Assembly: GCA_001773295.1 (NCBI GenBank) | Contig: MEWG01000020.1 | Coordinates: 1 to 20,188 of the forward strand | Length of the DNA: 20,188 bases | Direction: 5' to 3' | From: a candidate division WWE3 bacterium RIFOXYD1_FULL_39_9 | GTDB taxonomy: Bacteria > Patescibacteriota > WWE3 > UBA101185 > UBA10185 | Part shown: positions 7,960 through 13,328 of the stretch, piece by piece | Layout of the letters: each line of letters opens with the position of its first letter | Position numbering within the stretch: the stretch's first letter is position 1 | Position numbers and translations under genes: made by a program | Notes under the pieces: model-generated | What the model saw: only the letters and a program-made list of their open reading frames with translations | Told to the model about the DNA's origin: nothing | The model's database searches: none

Positions 7960-9066
7960 GTGAATACTGCCTATATGGAAAATAATCTTATCGAACTAGA
8001 ACGTCAAAAACTTCGTGTACTTATCTCAGGAGTAAGAGAAGGTATTATAATCCTAGACTCATTACGATCCGTTACCATGATAAATAAAACCGCGGAAGAG
8101 CTTACCGGATATGGGTTGTCTGACGTTCTTGGGCGTCCTGCAGAAGGCTTTTTAAACTTACTTGATGAAGAAAATCAGCCCGTGGATCCCGATTCTTACT
8201 GTCCCTTGGGGGAAATAGATACCGAGGGTGTGTTTTTTCGAAAAGAGAAATTGAAGCTTATTTCTAAGGAAAACATGATCCGAGTTGTGAACCTGGAATC
8301 ACGCAAGATGCGAGAGGGATCGAAAATTGGCTTAGGAGCTATCTTAATTCTTGAAAACGTATCACAAGAAAACGAACTGGAGAGGATGAAAGTTGACTTT
8401 GTATCTATGTCAGTTCATTTGTTACGGACACCTCTTACTATATTAAAAGGATTTCTAAACACACTTTCAGTTCCTGAGACTTTAAATAAATTAACCGAAA
8501 GAGAAGTATCAAATCTCGAATCCGCAATAGCCGGAGCCGATAATCTTGGAACCATGATCGAAAATGTTTTGCACCTTTCAGAGCTTCAGCAAGGAAAATT
8601 TAAGCTTAATGTTTCATCCGTCAATTACTCCGGCTTGGTCAGTAATGTTGTAAACGAGTATAAAATGCTAGCCGAAACTAAAGGTTTAAAGATCGTCTAC
8701 GTGCCGCCGTTATATGAAATTCCTATGATGCACGCTGACTTTGTAAGAATTAGAGAAGTGTTGAAGAATCTGGTCGATAATGCTGTTAAGTTTACCGACA
8801 AAGGGAAGGTGGAAATATCTGTTGCCAAGGAAGAGGGTTTTATACATACAATAGTAAGAGACTCGGGTAGAGGAATTCCTGCAGATAATCTCCACAATCT
8901 TTTTACCAAGTTTTACAGAGTAAAAGATCCTTTGGAAATGGAAGCCGGTCAGGGTTTAGGTTTATATATTTGTAAGAAAATAATTGATGCCCATAATGGC
9001 GAAATTTGGGCAGAAAGCCGAACAGGTGAGGGGTCCGCATTTCACTTCACTTTACCGATAATATAA
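7960..9066 (+). CDS. Soluble PAS-domain histidine kinase with non-canonical H-box
   Basis: A 368-residue sensor kinase with no TM segment. A PAS domain (about 12-135) contains the usual GIIILDSLRSVTMINKTAEELTGY pattern across two lines of helix and strand. The HisKA dimerisation helix carries H153 in SVHLLRTPLT. The HATPase_c domain is complete: N-box LVDNAVKF near 271-278, G1 DSGRGIP at 301-307 and G2 GQGLGLYI at 330-337. In classical kinases the residue after the phospho-accepting His is Glu or Asp (HELRTP), which assists catalysis; here it is Leu. All ATP-binding motifs are intact, so it is not an obvious pseudokinase. The start is GTG at 7960; an in-frame ATG at 7975 is possible and loses no domain. 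The stop overlaps the next ATG by one base, so the downstream gene is probably translationally coupled. No response regulator lies in the window. Confidence 0.92.
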   Translation: MNTAYMENNLIELERQKLRVLISGVREGIIILDSLRSVTMINKTAEELTGYGLSDVLGRPAEGFLNLLDEENQPVDPDSYCPLGEIDTEGVFFRKEKLKLISKENMIRVVNLESRKMREGSKIGLGAILILENVSQENELERMKVDFVSMSVHLLRTPLTILKGFLNTLSVPETLNKLTEREVSNLESAIAGADNLGTMIENVLHLSELQQGKFKLNVSSVNYSGLVSNVVNEYKMLAETKGLKIVYVPPLYEIPMMHADFVRIREVLKNLVDNAVKFTDKGKVEISVAKEEGFIHTIVRDSGRGIPADNLHNLFTKFYRVKDPLEMEAGQGLGLYICKKIIDAHNGEIWAESRTGEGSAFHFTLPII

Positions 9067-10328
9067 TGAATTCAATAAGAAACCTTTTCAGAGATAAATT
9101 TGTTGTCAAAAAATCCGCGAAAGTTGTTTTTGTAGCCTTAGTGTACTTTGTTTATTCGGTTGTAATTATTTATTTATTCTTCGGGTATTTAGATGTAAAG
9201 AGCAAATCAGATAAAATTGCCACAGATTACACTCAAATTAAACAGACCCAAGAGAATTTCAATGCCAATTTTTCGGAGGAGCTATTTGAAGAACACTTAA
9301 AACTTATCCAAAGGCAAGAAATTGAAACAAAACTTACATTATTGGAAACCGAACTTGAAAAACTCAAAGCAACAGAAGAAGGTTCGTTGTTTGTACAAGT
9401 AAACAGTATTTACGAAAAATACGGCAATCTTCAAGCAAAATTGAAGCGAAACGACTCAGTTAAGATAGATTCGGCAGGTATTAAAGAAAAACTTGAAGCA
9501 TTCGGCGACATGCTGATAAGTAAAGATTTTGAGAGTTTAGAAACTGCTATCGACGAAAACATTCTTGCATTGGATGAGTCATATAAAAAATACATTGATT
9601 CGTTACCTAAACCGACCGTTGCATCTAATGCCGGGCAAGGTTACTCATATTTAACTGTTACAACCGAAAGAGGATCTACGCACGGTGTGTACCTAGTTAA
9701 AGTACCGTTAAACAGCGTGCGTGTTAAAACAATTGCAGCAATAGAGGATGATTGTAGTAACAACTGCCCAACAAAATCTATGCAGCAGTATGTGAGTGAG
9801 AACGGTGCCTTTGCAGGAATTACCGGCTCTTACGCGTGTCCCGCAGACTACGCTTCCTGCGAGGGAAAAACATGGTCCTTTGATTACGCTTTGTACGACA
9901 GCAATGATGGAAAATGGTTTAACAAAGACGCTTTGTCCTGGTTTGATACAGGAATGATTACGTTTAGAGGCAATTCATACTCGTTCTATAGAAAAACTTC
10001 GGAATACGACGGCGACTCAGTGGATGCGGCAGTATCCAATTTTCCTTCAATGTTAAAAAATGGGGAAGTGGTAGTCGATGAAGATATTTTAACTTCGTTT
10101 CAGAAAGTCCGTGCTTTAAGAGGGGCTATAGGTGTTGGTAATGAAAATATTTATCTGGCCTATATCACAAACGCTACTGTGACTGAGGCGGCTTATGCTA
10201 TGAAAGCACTCGGCGCTTTACATGCGCTTAATCTGGACGGCGGTGGTACTGCGGCGCTGTACATCAACGGAGGGTATGTAGTAGGTCCGGGGCGAGGTGT
10301 TGCAAATGCTATCCTGTTAGTTAGGTAA
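9066..10328 (+). CDS. Membrane-anchored coiled-coil phosphodiester glycosidase (NAGPA-like)
   Basis: A 420-residue protein with a short basic cytoplasmic N-terminus, one TM helix (about 19-41), a charged helical or coiled-coil stalk (about 48-180) and an extracellular C-terminal domain (about 200-420) of the phosphodiester glycosidase family related to human NAGPA (N-acetylglucosamine-1-phosphodiester alpha-N-acetylglucosaminidase). The diagnostic end is ALNLDGGGTAALYINGG at about 387-403, followed by GRGVANAILLV; LRGAIGVG at 351-358 is another typical strand. Four Cys (230, 234, 258, 265) in an insertion could form disulfides, fitting an extracytoplasmic location. Family members remove sugars from phosphodiester-linked glycans or related polymers; the substrate here is unknown. 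Its ATG overlaps the kinase stop by one base, so kinase and enzyme are made together. Confidence 0.88.
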   Translation: MNSIRNLFRDKFVVKKSAKVVFVALVYFVYSVVIIYLFFGYLDVKSKSDKIATDYTQIKQTQENFNANFSEELFEEHLKLIQRQEIETKLTLLETELEKLKATEEGSLFVQVNSIYEKYGNLQAKLKRNDSVKIDSAGIKEKLEAFGDMLISKDFESLETAIDENILALDESYKKYIDSLPKPTVASNAGQGYSYLTVTTERGSTHGVYLVKVPLNSVRVKTIAAIEDDCSNNCPTKSMQQYVSENGAFAGITGSYACPADYASCEGKTWSFDYALYDSNDGKWFNKDALSWFDTGMITFRGNSYSFYRKTSEYDGDSVDAAVSNFPSMLKNGEVVVDEDILTSFQKVRALRGAIGVGNENIYLAYITNATVTEAAYAMKALGALHALNLDGGGTAALYINGGYVVGPGRGVANAILLVR

Positions 10329-10347
10329 ATATCCACAGACACTTAGA

Positions 10348-10409
10348 GGCCAAACTCATTCTTGTGATTATAAAAATATTTGCTATTATTCTTTTGGGGG
10401 CCAAACTCA
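10348..10409. repeat. Direct repeat pair in a convergent intergenic region
   Basis: GGCCAAACTCA occurs at 10348-10358 and again at 10399-10409, offset by 51 bases, between the converging stops at 10328 and 10430. The stretch between is AT-rich. No intrinsic terminator is evident in this gap for either gene. Meaning unknown. Confidence 0.5.
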
Positions 10410-10429
10410 GCTACGCGTCTTTACTAATC

Positions 10430-11683
10430 TTAAAAGGTTTCAAAGGTTTTTAACGTTTCCTCTAATATTGTTTTCTCAAACTCAGGTGTAGTGCTCTTTA
10501 TACTAAATATTATGACGATGTTTTTCTGAGGAATAAATGTGTAGACAAAGTAAGTTCCTCTCCATGAGTACCCCTTTAACATTTGACTCTCATACTGACC
10601 GACCATAATAGCGCTGTCTTCGGTTTTAGGTGCTACGCCCCGTACCACCGTGTATTCTTCAATTAACAGTTGCTTTTGGGCAGAAATAAACGCCTCAAAC
10701 GTTTGTGCAGCTCTCAAGTTATAGATGTAAACCCCAAGTCCGTCCATAGTGTTTTGATCCACATATGTATCTGGTTTTACCAACACAACTTCTTTTCTCG
10801 CTTCTTGAATAGGCGGACCTTGAATAGTACAACAAGTATCATCTAAGTTTGGATGTATAAAGAGAAATTTTAACTGCTCGTTGATGTAAGTTTTAAATGG
10901 TTCTTCCGGCAGAGTCTCTCCTTCGGGAAAGAACTTGAAAGATATAAATATTTCATCGGTCGTGCTCTTAAACTTTTGTCTAACTCCAAAGTCGCCTTTG
11001 TAAATTTGTGCAATCTCGTAATAAATATTAAATCTTGGGCTGTAGTAAACTTTGTAGTCTGAATTACAGTTCCTTATATCAAATGTTCTTGCATCAACTG
11101 TATCGACAAGTGTTGAGGTGATTTCAGAGAACACTGCTGTAGTCGGGCACCTACTTTTAAAACTATCTCTTTTAATCTCGGTAATTCTATCAATGGTTCT
11201 AATCCCTATGTTAAGTGGTGTAATTCTAAAGATGTACCCTTGTTTTAAATTTTCTTCGGTTACAGTTGAGAAATCATCGGCCATAGAGTCGTAAACTATT
11301 TCGACTTTGTTTGAAGGCGTGTCGTAGGTAAATAGCCTAGATTCCGGCGGATATTTAACAAATATTTTAAGTCCTTCGTCTTTATGTTGAGTCCACTCTG
11401 TTAACGGCTCGGGTTCTGGCAACGGCTCAGGTTTATCCTCAACTTTAAAATCAGGCGGAGGAGGGGTGGGCGTAGACTTCCAGTAAATTATGTACGCCGC
11501 AATTAAAATTCCAATTATCAGCAAACCAATTTTTGCGAAGAACATTATCCTGTTAAACTTCTTTCTCTTTTGTTCAATTTCTTCTTCACGTTTCTTTGCT
11601 AGCTCGATTAAACCGCTATCATCAATTATATTTGAGTTGTTCTCCTGTTCCGGATTTATATTTTGTGGCTGTGACTCTTGCAT
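10430..11683 (-). CDS. Single-TM surface protein with two tandem extracellular domains, function unknown
   Basis: A 417-residue protein. A cytoplasmic N-terminus with a charged helix (about 24-44) precedes one TM helix (about 46-67), then a Pro/Glu-rich linker (about 71-95: STPTPPPPDF and PEPLPEPEPL), then two domains of about 160 residues. Domain 1 opens with LKIFVKYPPESRLF and ends near KSTTDEIFISFKFF. Domain 2 opens with LKFLFIHPNL and ends with KSTTPEFEKTILEETLKTF. The parallel openings and ends suggest a diverged internal duplication, possibly of a PsbP-like or other mixed alpha/beta fold; that fold guess is weak. Five Cys, including a CC pair near residue 283, lie outside the membrane. 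No catalytic motif is seen. It converges on the glycosidase gene and is divergent from the 27-residue gene. Confidence 0.8.
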   Translation of the reverse strand: MQESQPQNINPEQENNSNIIDDSGLIELAKKREEEIEQKRKKFNRIMFFAKIGLLIIGILIAAYIIYWKSTPTPPPPDFKVEDKPEPLPEPEPLTEWTQHKDEGLKIFVKYPPESRLFTYDTPSNKVEIVYDSMADDFSTVTEENLKQGYIFRITPLNIGIRTIDRITEIKRDSFKSRCPTTAVFSEITSTLVDTVDARTFDIRNCNSDYKVYYSPRFNIYYEIAQIYKGDFGVRQKFKSTTDEIFISFKFFPEGETLPEEPFKTYINEQLKFLFIHPNLDDTCCTIQGPPIQEARKEVVLVKPDTYVDQNTMDGLGVYIYNLRAAQTFEAFISAQKQLLIEEYTVVRGVAPKTEDSAIMVGQYESQMLKGYSWRGTYFVYTFIPQKNIVIIFSIKSTTPEFEKTILEETLKTFETF

Positions 11684-11693
11684 GTTCTAGTTA

Positions 11694-11699
11694 ATTATA
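11694..11699 (-). promoter_or_regulatory. -10 box for the single-TM protein gene, near-leaderless
   Basis: Minus-strand TATAAT ends 10 bases before the ATG at 11683, placing the transcription start within a few bases of the start codon. No clear -35 with standard spacing and no SD are seen. Confidence 0.45.
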
Positions 11700-11751
11700 T
11701 AGTGTTTCGAAAACAATATACAAAAGATTACATAATGTTTCATATTAAATA

Positions 11752-11781
11752 TTGACTTTATTACATAAAACTACCTACAAT
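11752..11781 (+). promoter_or_regulatory. Sigma70-type promoter of the small basic protein locus
   Basis: TTGACT (11752-11757) and TACAAT (11776-11781) are separated by 18 bases. Transcription would begin near 11788. The -10 box lies inside the palindrome at 11774-11790. Confidence 0.6.
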
Positions 11782-11790
11782 TAATGTAGG
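11774..11790. promoter_or_regulatory. Palindrome overlapping the -10 box, candidate operator
   Basis: CCTACA and TGTAGG form a perfect 6-bp inverted repeat around ATTAA, covering the -10 and the predicted start of transcription. The position fits a repressor operator. Because it spans the start site it would be only partly transcribed, so an RNA role is less likely. Confidence 0.4.
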
Positions 11791-11792
11791 AA

Positions 11793-11837
11793 ATGAAAAG
11801 TAAATTAATTTTATTCCTGCCCAATATTTATTTTTAA
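11793..11837 (+). CDS. Possible 14-residue leader peptide
   Basis: An ATG at 11793, within a few bases of the predicted transcription start, opens a 14-codon frame (MKSKLILFLPNIYF) that stops at TAA 11835-11837, one base before the terminator-like hairpin. There is no properly spaced SD, so it would be translated as a leaderless message. The composition (three Leu, two Ile, two Phe, one Tyr) is hydrophobic but shows no run of one regulatory amino acid. The placement is suggestive; the length is well within chance. Confidence 0.3.
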   Translation: MKSKLILFLPNIYF

Positions 11838-11838
11838 T

Positions 11839-11873
11839 GACACTTCACGGATGTGGGGTGTCTTTTGTTTTTT
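11839..11873 (+). terminator. Terminator-like hairpin directly before the SD of the 27-residue gene (possible attenuator)
   Basis: GACACTTCAC (11839-11848) pairs with GTGGGGTGTC (11853-11862), ten pairs including two G-U, around a GGAT tetraloop. It is followed by TTTTGTTTTTT at 11863-11873. This has the form of an intrinsic terminator, yet it lies between the promoter and the SD of the gene it precedes, so it could end transcription early and be subject to antitermination. Confidence 0.6.
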
Positions 11874-11882
11874 AGGAGGTGA
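11874..11882 (+). promoter_or_regulatory. Full-length Shine-Dalgarno of the 27-residue gene
   Basis: AGGAGGTGA matches the full anti-SD complement and ends eight bases before the ATG. It is the strongest ribosome binding site in the window and is the main reason to accept so short a gene. It begins immediately after the T-tract of the preceding hairpin. Confidence 0.8.
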
Positions 11883-11890
11883 ATTAAACA

Positions 11891-11974
11891 ATGCCAGTAA
11901 AAAAGAAGAAAGCCGCTAAGAAAACTACTAAAAGAAAAGCAACCAAAGCTAAGTCAAAGTCCAAGAGAAAGTAA
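11891..11974 (+). CDS. 27-residue Lys-rich basic protein (histone H1/Hc1-like tail)
   Basis: The frame runs MPVKKKKAAKKTT to a C-terminal AKSKSKRK and stops at TAA. More than half of the residues are Lys or Arg; the rest are Ala, Thr, Ser, one Pro and one Val, with no acidic or aromatic residue. It resembles the Ala/Lys-rich tails of histone H1-like bacterial proteins and would bind DNA or RNA by charge; it could also be an antimicrobial-type or cell-wall-binding peptide. It has its own promoter, a perfect SD, a hairpin in the leader and a strong terminator 38 bases after the stop, so it is a complete transcription unit. Function is inferred from composition only. Confidence 0.75.
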   Translation: MPVKKKKAAKKTTKRKATKAKSKSKRK

Positions 11975-12012
11975 TTTCTTTTATAGTTTCTTAACTGATT
12001 ATACTTATATGT

Positions 12013-12047
12013 AAAAGCGGTTCTGTAATAAGAGCCGCTTTTCTTTT
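12013..12047 (+). terminator. Strong intrinsic terminator of the 27-residue gene
   Basis: AAAAGCGGTTCT (12013-12024) pairs with AGAGCCGCTTTT (12031-12042), twelve pairs including one G-U, with a GTAATA loop and a T-rich tail TTTTCTTTT. The A-rich left arm makes it usable on the minus strand too, for the convergent HD-domain gene, though that gene ends about 90 bases away. Confidence 0.88.
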
Positions 12048-12092
12048 GTACTCAAAAGGAAGTGTAACTTCACTTTTGTACTCAAAAGGAAG
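12043..12092. repeat. Tandem 20-nt repeat, each copy an imperfectly bounded palindrome
   Basis: CTTTTGTACTCAAAAGGAAG occurs at 12043-12062 and 12073-12092, an exact 20-base match with a 30-base period. Each copy contains CTTTTG-TACT-CAAAAG, a 6-bp inverted repeat. The first copy overlaps the T-tail of the terminator. The region is between converging genes. It might be paired protein-binding sites, a folded 3' RNA element or a local duplication. Confidence 0.75.
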
Positions 12093-12133
12093 CCTTAGTT
12101 TCACCTTTTAAATTAATTCTTGAAAATATGATG

Positions 12134-12727
12134 TTACAGACCGAGTAGTTCTGAGTTTTCCTGCATCGCTTTGAGTGTAATTTCTATGAAAGTATTAACA
12201 TCGATGCCAACTTTGGATTCACATTGTTGAATCTGTTCACGGTCAACCTGTCTTGCAAATTCTTTTTGTCTAAATTTTTTCAAAACACGTTCTGTGGTAA
12301 CTACGTCCAACTTTCTTTCCGGCATAACAAGTGCAACTGCTACTATAAAACCGGTAAGTTCATCACAACACTCCAAAGTCCATTCCAAAAGTGTTTCCGG
12401 TTCTCTCAACTCGGTAATCTTAGTGTTATGTGATCTAAACACATTCATCATTTCTTCGGGTGTGTCGTAATCTTTAAGCCAACCCATCAGCATAAGTGTG
12501 TGTTGTTCAGGATTGTTTGTAGTAATTTCCCAATCTGCGTCGTGGAGTATTCCTATAATTTCCCATTGTTCCTTTGATAATTTTCCGGTATCCAGATTTT
12601 GTGATTTGTAATAATCAAAATAGGCCGATAAAGCCTTGCCTACAGCGTAACAATGTCTGCGCAGGTTTTGGTTTTTCATGTTTACTTCGAGTAGTTTTAT
12701 GGCGGTTTCTTTTGTGAGATTTTGCAT
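12134..12727 (-). CDS. HD-domain phosphohydrolase-like protein
   Basis: A 197-residue cytoplasmic protein of the HD superfamily. The metal-ligand pattern is visible: H25 in RRHCYAVGKAL, the HD pair H62-D63 in IGILHDADWE, H76 and H100 (FRSHN) as further candidates, and a downstream Asp (D122) in CCDELTGFIVAVALV. The arrangement matches the small uncharacterised predicted hydrolases of the HD/HDIG type rather than RelA/SpoT or GTPase-linked HD proteins, since no other domain is attached. Family members cleave phosphate esters of nucleotides or similar metabolites; the substrate is unknown. The gene is divergent from the lipoprotein gene at 12819, with about 90 bases holding both promoters. A -10 box sits six bases before the ATG, so the mRNA is probably leaderless. 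Confidence 0.85.
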   Translation of the reverse strand: MQNLTKETAIKLLEVNMKNQNLRRHCYAVGKALSAYFDYYKSQNLDTGKLSKEQWEIIGILHDADWEITTNNPEQHTLMLMGWLKDYDTPEEMMNVFRSHNTKITELREPETLLEWTLECCDELTGFIVAVALVMPERKLDVVTTERVLKKFRQKEFARQVDREQIQQCESKVGIDVNTFIEITLKAMQENSELLGL

Positions 12728-12733
12728 TTTACT

Positions 12734-12739
12734 ATTGTA
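12734..12739 (-). promoter_or_regulatory. -10 box for the HD-domain gene, leaderless
   Basis: Minus-strand TACAAT ends six bases before the ATG at 12727, so transcription would start at the start codon. The -35 region is poor. Confidence 0.45.
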
Positions 12740-12752
12740 CTACCTTTATAGT

Positions 12753-12781
12753 TTGACCGAACAGGCTGAAAATGCTATAAG
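12753..12781 (+). promoter_or_regulatory. Sigma70-type promoter with extended -10 for the lipoprotein gene
   Basis: TTGACC (12753-12758) and TATAAG (12776-12781) are separated by exactly 17 bases, and a TGC precedes the -10 as an extended element. The leader is about 30 nt and holds the SD AGAGGAG at 12806-12812, six bases before the ATG. Confidence 0.7.
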
Positions 12782-12818
12782 TTACACATCCAATAAACTA
12801 TCCTGAGAGGAGAAAAAA

Positions 12819-13196
12819 ATGAAAAAGTCGACTGGTCTGTTTGGATTCTCTGGTGTTTTGCTGATAATTGCGTTGTTGTTTGGTGCGTGCGCGCCAGCTT
12901 CGCCGGCAGGTTATCAGACAAATTCCACGCAAGGTGGCGCTACGGAAATTATTACGCCGGCATACCTGGTCCGTTGCGCTGATATTCTGGTCGGATTCGC
13001 CGAAGAGTACTCAGTTGTCAACGAGAACGGCATTTCAGAATTCACGTTCACAGATTTCTACGAATACATCGCTTTTGGGCCATATGCACACCGGGAAGAA
13101 GCCAAAGTCTACGGGGTGCAGGTGTCTTGCGTAATTTCGGAGAATTCAGTCAGCGAGCACATCAAGGTGGTCTACAAGTACGAGGAGAGTAAGTAG
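12819..13196 (+). CDS. Small putative lipoprotein of unknown function with GC-rich codon use
   Basis: A 125-residue protein. MKKS plus a hydrophobic stretch leads to FGAC at residues 21-24, a plausible lipobox with Cys 24 as the lipidated residue (Phe at -3 is not typical). An Ala/Pro/Ser/Gly/Thr-rich spacer follows to about residue 48, then a compact domain of about 75 residues with two more Cys (52 and 106) that could pair. I do not recognise the domain; its size and the FTDFYEYIAFGPYAHREEA region do not settle a fold. Two rows counted by hand are about 52% G+C, and both Arg codons are CGN. Promoter, SD and 3' hairpin mirror those of the gene at 7107. The two proteins are not obviously related in sequence. 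Confidence 0.8.
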   Translation: MKKSTGLFGFSGVLLIIALLFGACAPASPAGYQTNSTQGGATEIITPAYLVRCADILVGFAEEYSVVNENGISEFTFTDFYEYIAFGPYAHREEAKVYGVQVSCVISENSVSEHIKVVYKYEESK

Positions 13197-13245
13197 CGAA
13201 GTCCTTGTTGAACACATCTTAGAATTTCTGCCCGCCCAGATTCAA

Positions 13246-13283
13246 TTCCCGGAAACATTCACCAAAACGAATATTTCCGGGAA
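13246..13283. terminator. Long hairpin between the lipoprotein gene and lysS
   Basis: TTCCCGGAAACATTC (13246-13260) pairs with GAATATTTCCGGGAA (13269-13283), 14 of 15 positions, around an 8-nt loop. It lies 50 bases after the lipoprotein stop and 46 bases beyond the lysS stop, so it can serve both converging genes. The downstream T-content is modest (CATTTT) on the plus strand. Confidence 0.55.
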
Positions 13284-13328
13284 AGTCATTTTAAATGATC
13301 AACTCTTAAGATTTAACTATTGGAAAAA

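Noticed and set aside
12043..12092. Minimal CRISPR array
   Set aside because: Only two 20-base repeats with a 10-base spacer and no cas genes; too short and not of CRISPR geometry.
7107..13283. Insertion-sequence or integron-type mobile element around the two GC-rich genes
   Set aside because: No transposase, integrase, terminal inverted repeats or target duplications are visible; only composition and hairpins support transfer.
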